From an uncultured Lachnospiraceae bacterium (lineage in GTDB: Bacteria; Bacillota; Clostridia; Lachnospirales; Lachnospiraceae): a stretch of 64,000 nucleotides of DNA. The stretch covers positions 5,549 to 69,548 of the forward strand of contig CAJUBP010000019.1 of the NCBI GenBank assembly GCA_910584585.1, written 5' to 3'. Below the pieces are notes generated by a model that did not search any database, was not told where the DNA came from, and saw nothing but the letters and a program-made list of their open reading frames with translations. A program made the translations under genes and the position numbers. Shown here in pieces: positions 52,819 to 60,651 of this stretch (positions are counted from its first letter, which is position 1; every line of letters starts with the position of its first letter).

Positions 52819-53230
52819 ATTTATGCACCTCCCTCATTAGCATTGTATTAAGTATATTTGTGACCTCAAACAAAACTACAAACAGCTTAAACTATTCTGG
52901 GATTAGTTGTGAAATGCAGATATTAATCGGGAAAGGCTTTACAGCGTAACATTTCCTTAAATTCAATTCTCTTGTTAATCGCCTGCTAAAAGGAGCATCT
53001 AAAAGCCTTAATATCAGCAGTTCAGACAGGGGATACAATTCAAGAGTCACTTGTCCTAATTCGAGTATACGTTACCTTTTTTAAATTCTGAGTACTTTTT
53101 ATTCCCTAAAGACATCCCTGCTATTCATAATAGAAAAAGTCAGTTATTTTCATACTTATTAATTTAATCAATTCTTTTGATTCTTTTGTAAATAGGGTGT
53201 TGTATTATTTGTTATATCCGTTCTCTTTCT
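52819..53230. other. Gene-free stretch in decayed island
   Basis: About 410 bp, AT-rich, with stops in all frames. No hairpin, promoter or recognisable gene remnant that I can support. Confidence 0.5.
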
Positions 53231-53659
53231 TTGCTTACAGACGGATACGATGAGGAAGCAATAACCGAAGCTGATAGCATTGTTGATGCTATTTTTCAAG
53301 CTATTAAACAACGAAAACAAATTCCTATTAAAGCAAGAATCGATATGTATGATATTGTTCAGAATGAAATTAACTTGCCATCTGGAACAGTAGAACAGCT
53401 TGAAAATCTTTACCAACTTCGTTGTGGTTTTTCTGCATATCCAGCTCATTCAAAATGGTGGGATTTTAGCGAAATTTATGAAGGTGATATTGAAGAAATA
53501 ATGTACTCCGTTAAATCAACAGTAATTAAATTTTTGATGTTTGAAAGGGATAATAGAAAAATAGAAAAAGTTCCATCTTGTTGGTCTGACTGGTTCATGG
53601 ATAACTCCGATATAATTTATGATGCTGTATGGTTTCATAAATTACTCATATTGAATTAA
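53231..53659 (+). CDS. Unrecognised protein or C-terminal fragment
   Basis: 142 residues from a TTG without ribosome-binding site, so the real N-terminus is probably lost. The text is acidic and helical, with 'LYQLRCGFSAYPAHSKWWDFSEIYE'-type sequence (positions ~66-90). The 'R-C-G-F-S-A-(Y)-P' part vaguely recalls the Rx4-6H motif of HEPN RNases, with Tyr where His is expected. This is inference only. Neighbours are defence-gene and antirepressor remnants. Confidence 0.45.
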   Translation: MLTDGYDEEAITEADSIVDAIFQAIKQRKQIPIKARIDMYDIVQNEINLPSGTVEQLENLYQLRCGFSAYPAHSKWWDFSEIYEGDIEEIMYSVKSTVIKFLMFERDNRKIEKVPSCWSDWFMDNSDIIYDAVWFHKLLILN

Positions 53660-53761
53660 TGAATTGATTTGTCCTCCTTTTTTGCGGAGATGGCGAGATT
53701 ATTGCTATCCCCGTAGAAAAATATGTGATATACTGTAAAAGCAAACAATAAGCGTACATAA

Positions 53762-53792
53762 AACTTGGTGTTCCGATTTTGAATTTCAAGTT
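53762..53792. repeat. 31-bp palindrome P1
   Basis: Imperfect palindrome with 6-bp perfect ends AACTTG/CAAGTT and 10 of 15 paired positions. Read from its first base it gives N-L-V-F-R-F-stop-I-S-S. Member of a four-copy set with P2-P4. Confidence 0.75.
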
Positions 53793-53813
53793 TAAGGATA
53801 TACAAAGAAGCAG

Positions 53814-53844
53814 AACTTGATGTCACAAATTGTGATTTCAAGTT
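53814..53844. repeat. 31-bp palindrome P2
   Basis: Same ends as P1 (AACTTG/CAAGTT), 13 of 15 positions paired, centre 'TCACAAATTGTGA'. Read in the same phase: N-L-M-S-Q-I-V-I-S-S. Confidence 0.8.
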
Positions 53845-53851
53845 ATTCATA

Positions 53852-53882
53852 GTTTTGAGATGCCAATCTGGCATTTCAAAAT
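53852..53882. repeat. 31-bp palindrome P3
   Basis: About 12 of 15 positions pair, centre 'TGCCAATCTGGCA'. Read in the same phase: V-L-R-C-Q-S-G-I-S-K-stop. It lies 7 bp after P2 and 32 bp before the ORF6N start. Confidence 0.75.
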
Positions 53883-53914
53883 AGAAAGGGCGATAAAGAT
53901 GGCTGATACAGTTT

Positions 53915-54760
53915 ATGATAGACAGTGATTTAGCGATGCTGTATCAAGTAGAAACAAAGCGATTAAATGAAGCGGCAAAACGTAATATCTCAAGATTTCC
54001 AGAAAGATTCCGATTCCAACTGACGAAAAAGGAATATGAAATCTTGAAGTCGCAATTTGCGACTTCAAGATTGGAGGAAGATAATAGATATGGCGGGCGT
54101 AGGAAATTGCCATTTGTATTCACAGAACAAGGAATTGCAATGCTTTCTGCTGTTTTGCGTAGTGATGTTGCTATCCGAGTAAGCATTAGGATTATGGACA
54201 CTTTTGTGGAGATGCGGAAGTATATGGCAAATACCTCTTTGCTGTATGAGCGGTTAAATGCAATGGAGGTTCGCCAGATAAATTACCAAGCGGAAACAGA
54301 TGAGCGTTTTGAAAGAGTTTTTGAGTACATATCCGAGCATGAGGAATCCAGTCAAAAGGTATTTTTTGACGGACAGATTTACGATGCGTTCAGTCTGATA
54401 GTAAGTTTAATTCAAAAAGCAGAGAAAGAAATCACTCTGATAGACGGATATGTGAATGTTGGGACATTGAACTTGCTTTCAAAGAAAAAGTCTGATGTTG
54501 CAGTAACTATTTATACACAGAAACAGACGAAGCTGACAAAAGCCGATGTTAATACTTTCAATGCACAATACCCGACATTGAAAGTAAAATATATCAAAGT
54601 ATTCCATGACAGGTTTTTGATTCTTGATCGAGTGACAGCCTATCATATAGGAGCGTCTTTGAAAGATGCAGGAAAAAAGTGTTTTGGAATCAATCTAATT
54701 CAAGATGCAGGTATCATCAAAGACATCCTGCAAAGGTTGGAACTGGAAATGGAGAAATAA
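53915..54760 (+). CDS. ORF6N-domain protein with phospholipase-D-like C-terminus (start region altered)
   Basis: 281 residues. ORF6N DNA-binding domain ~1-90 ('MIDSDLAMLYQVETKRLNEA', 'NISRFPERFRFQLT', 'LPFVFTEQGIAMLSAVL'), coiled linker, then a PLD-like domain (~150-281) with 'VFHDRFLILDR'. This layout is known for phage-antirepressor-like and DNA-damage-type proteins. The family normally has 15-25 more residues before 'MIDSDLA'. Here an ATG with SD at 53899 opens a different frame that stops after nine codons, so the 5' end is damaged or reinitiation is used. A perfect 31-bp palindrome encodes residues ~43-52. Confidence 0.8.
   Translation: MIDSDLAMLYQVETKRLNEAAKRNISRFPERFRFQLTKKEYEILKSQFATSRLEEDNRYGGRRKLPFVFTEQGIAMLSAVLRSDVAIRVSIRIMDTFVEMRKYMANTSLLYERLNAMEVRQINYQAETDERFERVFEYISEHEESSQKVFFDGQIYDAFSLIVSLIQKAEKEITLIDGYVNVGTLNLLSKKKSDVAVTIYTQKQTKLTKADVNTFNAQYPTLKVKYIKVFHDRFLILDRVTAYHIGASLKDAGKKCFGINLIQDAGIIKDILQRLELEMEK
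54041..54071. repeat. 31-bp perfect palindrome P4 inside the ORF6N gene
   Basis: Perfect 15-bp arms (ATCTTGAAGTCGCAA and complement) about a single central base. In frame it encodes I-L-K-S-Q-F-A-T-S-R, in the variable loop just before the 'GGRRKLPFVFTEQG' core. Same length, phase and key bases as P1-P3. Confidence 0.9.
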
Positions 54761-54771
54761 GAAGTTCTTTT

Positions 54772-54880
54772 TTTATGCTGAATTTAGGAGGCGTAGTGGG
54801 CTACATTGACTAAATTCAGCATAAAATCTGATGTGAAGTGGGGCGGCAGATTGCGGGAATGAATTTTAAGACATGCTCTA
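54772..54880. repeat. R1 repeat, right arm plus loop
   Basis: Matches R1 from the inner 'tttatgctgaatttag' through the loop to the terminal 'aattttaagacatgctcta'. The left arm is absent. Its last bases (CTA-G) run directly into R3 copy B. It begins 11 bp after the ORF6N stop. Confidence 0.85.
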
Positions 54881-55048
54881 GTTCAAGACCATAACTTCGC
54901 CACAAGCTGGGACGAAGTTATAGATTATCATATAGAAATTTATTTAAAAGACATGGGTATACTTTTTTCATTCAAAAAGAAAACCGGACGCATCCAATTC
55001 TCTCAAGTACGCTCCGTAGAGACGCACTGTTATCCACATTTACTATAA
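54879..55048. repeat. R3 repeat, copy B (170 bp)
   Basis: Direct repeat of 52382-52549. The two copies bracket the Abi_2 fragment, the unknown ORF and the ORF6N gene (2.3 kb). 3-4 small indels separate the copies. The junction with R1 shares the TAG. Confidence 0.8.
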
Positions 55049-55194
55049 AACAATATATAGTGATAATCAATGAAATTATATATAGATTTTGAATTAATTG
55101 AAGAGTAAAAAGTGATAATTCTGAACGATTTTATTGTTGGAATCGTTCGGATAGGATGTAATAAAAGTAATATGAAATGAAGGAGGGATTCACA

Positions 55195-55269
55195 ATGTCT
55201 AAAACTGACGAATCCATTCCAGGACCGGGCCAGCATGGCACAGTCATTATTTTGCAGCGTACCTGCTGA
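55195..55269 (+). pseudogene. Short ORF, probable antitoxin remnant
   Basis: 24 codons (MSKTDESIPG...) from an ATG with a very good ribosome-binding site (AAGGAGGGATTCACA). The frame soon ends. A second frame just after, 'MTLEEAQGERRNKI', looks like an antitoxin tail and overlaps the start of the PIN remnant. Together they suggest a deleted antitoxin gene. Confidence 0.45.
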
Positions 55270-55311
55270 AATGACGCTTGAAGAAGCTCAGGGAGAAAGG
55301 CGGAATAAAAT

Positions 55312-55449
55312 ATGAGAGCATTGATAGATGCTTGTATTGTGATTGATGTGCTGTAGAGCTGGGAGCCTTTCTTTAAGGAGGCCCAGGAGATATTTCTGGG
55401 AGTGGCAAATAAGCAGGCAGTATATATTGTGGATAATCTATCATTTTCC
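55312..55449 (+). pseudogene. PIN-domain toxin remnant
   Basis: Reads 'MRALIDACIVIDVL', then TAG, then 'SWEPFFKEAQEIFLGVANKQA' in the same frame. This is the start of a PIN toxin ('LIDA.V.ID') with an in-frame stop and no C-terminal two-thirds. A hairpin half 'ccgacagcccctttttg' follows. Inactive. Contrast the intact PIN pair at 3298. Confidence 0.7.
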
Positions 55450-55553
55450 GACAGCCCCTTTTTGTTATAGATGTGTTTTTGGAAAATGAAGATATCTTAC
55501 AAGAAATCAGCAGACATTTTGAGTATAATATAGAGTGTGAGGAGGTGTTATCA

Positions 55554-56384
55554 ATGCAAAAAGAAATACGGACAGTCTGCTATGATGACGATTGTCATCT
55601 TGAAGCATATCATTTTGAGGGAATCGTCCAGCCGTTTCCGAATCATTTTCATGACTACTATGTGATTGGCTTTATAGAAGCAGGGACACGTTGTTTATCC
55701 TGCAAAAATAAAGAATATACGGTAAGTCAGGGAAATATCCTTTTGTTTCATCCAAACGATAACCACAGTTGTGTGCAATGCGACGGCGGAACGCTAGATT
55801 ACAGAGGTTTGAATATCCCAAAAGAAACGATGCTGTCATTAGCAGAAGAAATAACAGGACAAAGTGTATTGCTTGGCTTTTCGGAAAATGTTATTCAAAA
55901 TGATGAGCTGAATCTTTATCTCCATTCTTTGCATCAGATGATTATGGACGGTGGGGAAGAATTTGAAAAGGAAGAAATGCTCCTGCTCCTTATTTCGTTG
56001 CTTGTCGAGCAATACGGGCAACCCTTTGAGAAGTGTATTCCAGAGTGTAGTGAAGAGATAGAAAATTCTTGCATATTTATGGCAGAGCATTTTGCAGAGC
56101 ATATTACACTCGATGACCTCTGTAAATGCAGTGGTCTTAGTAAATCAACATTGCTTCGTGCGTTTACCAAATCAAAAGGAGTTACACCATACAGGTATCT
56201 TCAGACGGTTCGCATAGGCAAAGCAAAGGAACTGTTGGAGCAAGGCGTGACTTCGGTTGATGCAGCTATACAGACAGGCTTTTCAGACCAGAGCCACTTT
56301 TCAAATTTTTTTCATATGTTTATCGGATTGTCGCCTGCCGCATACAGACGTATTTTTAAGGAGGGAGGCAGGAATCGTGGATAA
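55554..56384 (+). CDS. AraC-family regulator with N-terminal cupin
   Basis: 276 residues. An AraC-type cupin sensor ('FPNHFHDYYVIGFIEAGTR', 'GNILLFHPNDNHSC') is followed by a double HTH ('ITLDDLCKCSGLSKSTLLRAF', 'AIQTGFSDQSHFSNFFHMF'). ATG 55554 has AGGAGG eight bases upstream; the longer frame is unsupported. It overlaps the exporter gene by 8 bp and is likely its activator. Confidence 0.9.
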   Translation: MQKEIRTVCYDDDCHLEAYHFEGIVQPFPNHFHDYYVIGFIEAGTRCLSCKNKEYTVSQGNILLFHPNDNHSCVQCDGGTLDYRGLNIPKETMLSLAEEITGQSVLLGFSENVIQNDELNLYLHSLHQMIMDGGEEFEKEEMLLLLISLLVEQYGQPFEKCIPECSEEIENSCIFMAEHFAEHITLDDLCKCSGLSKSTLLRAFTKSKGVTPYRYLQTVRIGKAKELLEQGVTSVDAAIQTGFSDQSHFSNFFHMFIGLSPAAYRRIFKEGGRNRG

Positions 56385-57276
56385 AAAAACTACCACAGGG
56401 CATATCACAGCTCTGGTTACGATTATGATATGGGGAACGACTTTCATATCCACCAAAATACTTCTTGCAGATTTTACACCGATAGAAATCCTGTTTTTTA
56501 GATTTTTGCTTGGTCTGCTTGTATTGATTATCATTTATCCGAAACGCTTAAAAATAAAGGCTAAAAAACAGGAGCTTACATTCGCTGCAGCGGGGTTATG
56601 TGGGATATGTTTATACTATTTGCTTGAGAACATAGCATTGACTTATACGATGGCTTCTAATGTCGGCGTTATTATTTCTGTCGCCCCGTTTTTTACTGCT
56701 GTTTTATCTTATGTATTTCTAAAGACAGAAGAAAAACTGAAAGTACAATTTTTTGTTGGTTTTGTAGTTGCTATGATAGGGATATGTTTTATCAGTTTTA
56801 ACGGTAAGGAATTGGAGCTGAATCCCATTGGTGATATTCTGGCGATTGTTGCGGCATTCGTATGGGCAGTTTATTCCTTGCTTACACGAAAAATCAGCAT
56901 CTATGGATATCATACCATCCAAACGACAAGGAGGATATTTACATACGGAATACTTTTCATGTTCCCGTTGCTTTTTGTTTTTGATTTCAGATTGGATGTG
57001 CAGAAGTTTGTAAAACCAGAGTATGTTCTAAACTTTATCTATTTAGGTCTTGGTGCGTCAGCCCTTTGCTTTGTTACTTGGAATTATGCTGTCAAGGTGC
57101 TTGGGGCTGTTAAGACAAGCGTGTATATTTATATAGTCCCTGTTATTACCGTTGTCACATCCGTTATTGTGTTAAAGGAAGAAATTACATGGATTGCTGC
57201 GATAGGAATAGGGCTTACCTTAATCGGCTTGTTTCTATCGGAAAGTAAATTAAAATTTAGGAAAAGAGGAAAGTGA
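56377..57276 (+). CDS. EamA-family (DMT) transporter
   Basis: 299 residues with ten membrane segments in two EamA repeats ('IWGTTFISTKILL', 'LGLGASALCFVTWNYAVKVLG'). GTG start inside the AraC gene with GGAGGGAGG upstream. A drug/metabolite exporter family; substrate unknown. Overlap with the AraC gene implies co-regulation. Confidence 0.88.
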   Translation: MDKKTTTGHITALVTIMIWGTTFISTKILLADFTPIEILFFRFLLGLLVLIIIYPKRLKIKAKKQELTFAAAGLCGICLYYLLENIALTYTMASNVGVIISVAPFFTAVLSYVFLKTEEKLKVQFFVGFVVAMIGICFISFNGKELELNPIGDILAIVAAFVWAVYSLLTRKISIYGYHTIQTTRRIFTYGILFMFPLLFVFDFRLDVQKFVKPEYVLNFIYLGLGASALCFVTWNYAVKVLGAVKTSVYIYIVPVITVVTSVIVLKEEITWIAAIGIGLTLIGLFLSESKLKFRKRGK

Positions 57277-57278
57277 AA

Positions 57279-57873
57279 ATGAATGTAGAGAATGAAAAAT
57301 GTGTGATTATTGTCGATGAAAATTTACCTCTTGGGATTATTGCAAATACCGCCGCTATTCTTGGCATTATCATGAAAGCTAAAGCTTCCATAATAAGGAT
57401 GGCCATGCGGCCTGCCAACCGCCAAGCTGAGCAAGATGGAAGTTTATCATGGGAATGATGTGCTTGATTTAGAGGGCAATCCCCACATGGGGATTATACA
57501 GTTTCCCGTACCGATATTAAAAGGAAATACCGAGATACTGAAAAAACTAAGAACAAGCTTGTTTGAGCCGCAATTATCTGAATTGTCAGTTGTTGATTTT
57601 TCTGATTTAGCACAAGGGTGTAAGACTTACAATGAGCTCATCCGCAAAATGGCGAATACCTCAGAAAGCAGATTAAATTATATTGGAATCGCTGTCTGCG
57701 GAAATAAAAAGCAGATTAACAAGCTGACGGGGAGTATGCCTTTCCGATGTGAAGAACTTTCGATATGTGTTCCAACTATTTTAGAGATGTGCGTTCTATT
57801 TCTTGGCGGTAAAAATCAATCTTATCGTCTAGCTTTGCCATATGTTCCTGCAATGCTTTTATCTGCTCATTAA
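57279..57873 (+). pseudogene. DUF2000 family gene, interrupted
   Basis: The N-terminal part 'KCVIIVDENLPLGIIANTAAILG' and later 'NDVLDLEGNPHMGIIQFPVPILKG' are DUF2000, but lie in different frames. Between them ~57381-57440 is a foreign-looking stretch (ATGGCCATGCGGCCTGCC...) that breaks the frame. The C-terminal end runs antisense through the last 98 bp of the convergent MerR gene, so the true end is probably lost as well. Follows the EamA gene directly. Function of DUF2000 unknown. Confidence 0.7.
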
Positions 57874-58147
57874 GGGACTCACGATGTACGGTCAGCATTT
57901 CCATTCTCTCATTAAGGGTAAGGTCGCCTTTTGCCCGTAGTTCGGCATAACGCTGTATTTCTTTAATCGGCATACCCGTGTCTTTCAGACGCTTGATAAA
58001 GTAGGTCCATGCGAGGTCTTTGTCCGAATAACAGCGGCGGTTACTGGAATTGCGTTTCGGCGTAATCAGATTTTCATGCTCGTAGTAACGCAGGGTATGT
58101 ATCCCTAAATTTGTCAGCCTTGAAAATTCGCCTATGGAATATTCCAA
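57776..58147 (-). CDS. MerR-family regulator
   Basis: 123 residues: winged HTH 'MEYSIGEFSRLTNLGIHTLRYYE', 'NRRCYSDKDLAWTYFIKRLK', then a coiled-coil dimerisation helix. No Cys metal-binding pattern at the end, so it probably answers to an organic ligand or redox signal. Divergent from the SDR gene, whose promoter has MerR-type geometry. Confidence 0.9.
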   Translation of the reverse strand: MEYSIGEFSRLTNLGIHTLRYYEHENLITPKRNSSNRRCYSDKDLAWTYFIKRLKDTGMPIKEIQRYAELRAKGDLTLNERMEMLTVHRESLNEQIKALQEHMAKLDDKIDFYRQEIERTSLK

Positions 58148-58165
58148 AAAATCACCTCTTATCTC

Positions 58166-58196
58166 TTGACATAGAGTTTACTCTACATTGTATGCT
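58166..58196 (+). promoter_or_regulatory. MerR-type promoter/operator for the SDR gene
   Basis: TTGACA (58166-58171) and TATGCT (58191-58196) separated by 19 bases, the over-long spacing that MerR activators correct. The spacer holds the dyad TAGAGTTTACTCTA. Confidence 0.85.
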
Positions 58197-58206
58197 CGTA
58201 TTATAG

Positions 58207-58293
58207 TTTGTCACCAATTTCCGCCAAGAAATTGATGACCTGCTTGCGCATCAGCGCAATACCTATTATATCAGCAAAGAGGAGGTTTTGTAA
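58207..58293 (+). pseudogene. C-terminal gene remnant between the MerR promoter and SDR gene
   Basis: An open frame without start (FVTNFRQEIDDLLAHQRN then TYYISKEEVL, stop) ends at the SDR ribosome-binding site (AGAGGAGG). It looks like the last ~28 codons of a lost gene; family not recognised. Confidence 0.45.
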
Positions 58294-59082
58294 ATGGTTC
58301 AAAACAAAGAAAAGTACACGGTAATTACGGGGGCAAGTTCGGGGATAGGGTATGAAACGGCAAAAGCTTTTGCGGAGCGTGGGAGCAGCCTAATCCTTGT
58401 TGCCCGCAGAAAAGACAGACTGGAAACTTTAAGGCAGGAAATTTTAGCTTTACATCCGATGCTTGATATTGTGGTTAAAGCTGCGGATTTAGCTGTTCCT
58501 CAAAATGTTTTCCAGTTATACGAGAGCATAAAATCATATCCGCTGAGGACATGGGTGAACAATGCGGGATTTGGAAATTATGGCAGCGTCGGGAATCAGG
58601 ATTTGGAGAAAATCAGTCGGATGCTGCACTTAAATGTGGAAGCCCTCACTGTTTTTTCTTCCCTGTTCGTCCGTGACTTTAAAGATAAAGAGGGGACACA
58701 GCTTATCAATATTTCTTCCTGCGGCGGCTATACGATTGTGCCTAATGCGGTAACCTATTGTGCTGCAAAGTTTTATGTCAGTGCTTTTACGGAGGGCTTG
58801 GCGTGGGAGTTGAAAGCTGCCCATGCAAAAATGCAGGCAAAGGTATTAGCCCCTGCCGCAACAAAAACGGAATTTGGGAAAATTGCGAATGATGTTACGG
58901 AATATGACTATGACAGATTATTTGGCACTTATCATACAAGTACACAGATGGCTGCATTTCTGCTTGAATTGTACGACAGCGATAAAACGGTGGGCTTTGT
59001 GGACAGGGAAACCTTTTCATTTCATTTGTATGAGCCGCAATTTCAATATGCAGGCAGTTCATGCCATAACCAGAAAATGTAG
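58294..59082 (+). CDS. Short-chain dehydrogenase/reductase
   Basis: 262 residues, classical SDR: NAD(P) motif 'TGASSGIGYETAKA', 'NNAG', active Ser in 'INISSCGG' and 'YCAAK' for the Tyr-Lys pair. 'RRKDR' after strand 2 suggests NADPH. Substrate unknown. Likely controlled by the divergent MerR protein. Confidence 0.9.
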   Translation: MVQNKEKYTVITGASSGIGYETAKAFAERGSSLILVARRKDRLETLRQEILALHPMLDIVVKAADLAVPQNVFQLYESIKSYPLRTWVNNAGFGNYGSVGNQDLEKISRMLHLNVEALTVFSSLFVRDFKDKEGTQLINISSCGGYTIVPNAVTYCAAKFYVSAFTEGLAWELKAAHAKMQAKVLAPAATKTEFGKIANDVTEYDYDRLFGTYHTSTQMAAFLLELYDSDKTVGFVDRETFSFHLYEPQFQYAGSSCHNQKM

Positions 59083-59132
59083 TAGATTGAAATAGCCTTT
59101 GGTGTGGTAAAAAGGAAAAACAGAGGGGCTTA

Positions 59133-59525
59133 TTACTCTGTTTGCGCTTTTGCTTTACATATTCCTTGCGCCGTCCCTGCTATGATAGTCAGTTCCGCAT
59201 TATCAAAAGTATTGAGAAGCATATCCAACCGCCGCCGCAAGGTTGTTTTTTCTGTCGGGGTGTCTGGGTGTATGTACTGGTCTACGGATAGATGGAACAT
59301 CGTTACAAGTTGAATGAACAGTGGAAAACTTGGATTTTGTCCCTCTTTTTCTATTGACTGCAAGTGTCTTGCCGAAATACCAAGTTCCTCGGCTAATTCC
59401 TCTCTTGTAATCCGTTGTTTCTCACGGGCATCTTGAATTGCCTGCCCCAATTCCAGAAAATCAAAGCTAAGAGATGTGATTTCTGATTTGTAGAGATTGG
59501 TTCTTACTTTTGGGATTTGCAGCAA
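59133..59525 (-). CDS. XRE-type HTH regulator, start unclear
   Basis: 130 residues in the open frame. HTH at ~25-85 ('LGQAIQDAREKQRITREELA', 'GISARHLQSIEKEGQNPS'), then a helical tail. The only available start is a TTG inside the HxlR gene with no ribosome-binding site. Residues before 'FDFLELGQAI' do not look native, so the N-terminus may be joined by deletion. It could still be translated by coupling to HxlR. Confidence 0.7.
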   Translation of the reverse strand: MLQIPKVRTNLYKSEITSLSFDFLELGQAIQDAREKQRITREELAEELGISARHLQSIEKEGQNPSFPLFIQLVTMFHLSVDQYIHPDTPTEKTTLRRRLDMLLNTFDNAELTIIAGTAQGICKAKAQTE

Positions 59526-59863
59526 GCTGGCGGGATATTTACTTCATCTAAATATATAGTTCCCCAATCGCACATAGCGTCTAAGATTGGGGCAAGCGTA
59601 TTGCCGAAGTCAGTTAAAGAATATTCCGTTTTGGGAGGAACGACAGGATAGACTTTTCTGTTTATCAGTCCGTCGTTTTCAAGTTCTCTTAGCTGCTGCG
59701 CCAACATTTTGTCAGTAGCTTTGGGTACTAATTTATGCAGCTCACTATACCGCAGGGTTTTGCCCATGAGATGCCACAGAATGACCGATTTATATTTCCC
59801 GCCAATTAAGTCAATCGTTGCTTCTACGGGACAGTTATAACTGCTTTTGCAATTTACACTCAT
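59504..59863 (-). CDS. HxlR-family regulator (copy 1)
   Basis: 119 residues, winged HTH of the HxlR type: 'CPVEATIDLIGGKYKSVILWHL', 'LRYSELHKLVPKATDKMLAQQLRELE', 'VPPKTEYSLTDFG'. Cys near residue 11 is the redox Cys conserved in HxlR/HypR quinone- or aldehyde-sensing members. Divergent from a nitroreductase gene, the classic HypR arrangement. Confidence 0.9.
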   Translation of the reverse strand: MSVNCKSSYNCPVEATIDLIGGKYKSVILWHLMGKTLRYSELHKLVPKATDKMLAQQLRELENDGLINRKVYPVVPPKTEYSLTDFGNTLAPILDAMCDWGTIYLDEVNIPPACCKSQK

Positions 59864-59879
59864 AGAAAATCTCCTAACT

Positions 59880-59910
59880 TACTTTTTGGATAGTATATAC
59901 CCAAAAAGTA
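59880..59910. promoter_or_regulatory. Likely HxlR operator
   Basis: Dyad TACTTTTTGG - 11 bases - CCAAAAAGTA in the divergent gap, just ahead of the nitroreductase promoter (TTGCTT 59916-59921, TATAAT 59938-59943). Confidence 0.7.
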
Positions 59911-59990
59911 CATTCTTGCTTCCTAATTTGTTTGCGATATAATTATAGTATAGGGAAACCTAAAATACAAGTTTAACAGGAGGAATACTT

Positions 59991-60524
59991 ATGGAATTTT
60001 TAGAAATTGCGAAATCACGTTATTCTGTCCGTGATTACAAAAGCAGAAAGGTAGAGCCAGAAAAGCTGGAAAAAATTTTATTCGCTGCCCATGTCGCACC
60101 TACGGCTGCAAATTTACAGCCTGTCCGTCTTATTGTTGTGCAGGAGGACGAGGGATTGAACAAAGTAGGAAAAGCGGCAAATCTTTATGGAGCGCCTTTG
60201 GCAATTATCGTTTGCTCCGAACATACGAAAGCATGGACACGCCCGTTTGATAACAAAAAGACCGTTGATGTAGATGCGTCAATACTTACAGACCACATGA
60301 TGATGGAAGCGACTGAGTTGGGGTTAGGTTCTGTATGGATATGCTATTTTAAGCCCGATGTTATCAAACAGGAATTTAGGCTTCCAGACACCCTTGAGCC
60401 AATCAATATTTTAGCAATAGGATATGCAGGCGGAAGCCCTGCTGACCCAGAACGCCATGCGTCGCAGCGTATTCCGTTGGATGAATTAGTTCATTACGAA
60501 AAGTTAAACCTTATTGAACATTAG
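59991..60524 (+). CDS. Nitroreductase-family FMN protein
   Basis: 177 residues: 'FLEIAKSRYSVRDYKSRKV' FMN-binding start, 'AAHVAPTAANLQPVRLIVV', 'LGLGSVWICYF' and 'AIGYAGGSP'. Reduces nitro/quinone compounds with NAD(P)H. Controlled in all likelihood by the divergent HxlR protein. AGGAGG precedes the ATG. Confidence 0.92.
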   Translation: MEFLEIAKSRYSVRDYKSRKVEPEKLEKILFAAHVAPTAANLQPVRLIVVQEDEGLNKVGKAANLYGAPLAIIVCSEHTKAWTRPFDNKKTVDVDASILTDHMMMEATELGLGSVWICYFKPDVIKQEFRLPDTLEPINILAIGYAGGSPADPERHASQRIPLDELVHYEKLNLIEH

Positions 60525-60599
60525 TAGTTCAATAAGTATGAGTATTTGAAACAAATGGGTAAGCGTGGCAACGCCCCGAAAAGATGATGGATAGGAACA

Positions 60600-60651
60600 G
60601 AGCCGATAAACTTGTGGGATTGTTCCACATATTATCGGCTCATTTCATTTT
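60600..60651 (+). terminator. Terminator after the nitroreductase
   Basis: Stem GAGCCGATAA / TTATCGGCTC with a T-rich tail (ATTTCATTTT). The ~75 bp before it hold only a short unrecognised frame remnant. Confidence 0.75.

Noticed and set aside
53231..53659. Calling this ORF a HEPN RNase toxin
   Set aside because: Only a vague R...(H) resemblance with the His replaced by Tyr; not enough for a family call.
53762..53882. Palindrome series read as a CRISPR array
   Set aside because: Units differ from each other, gaps are 21 and 7 bases, and there are no cas genes. The spacing and coding phase fit variant modules, not repeats with spacers.
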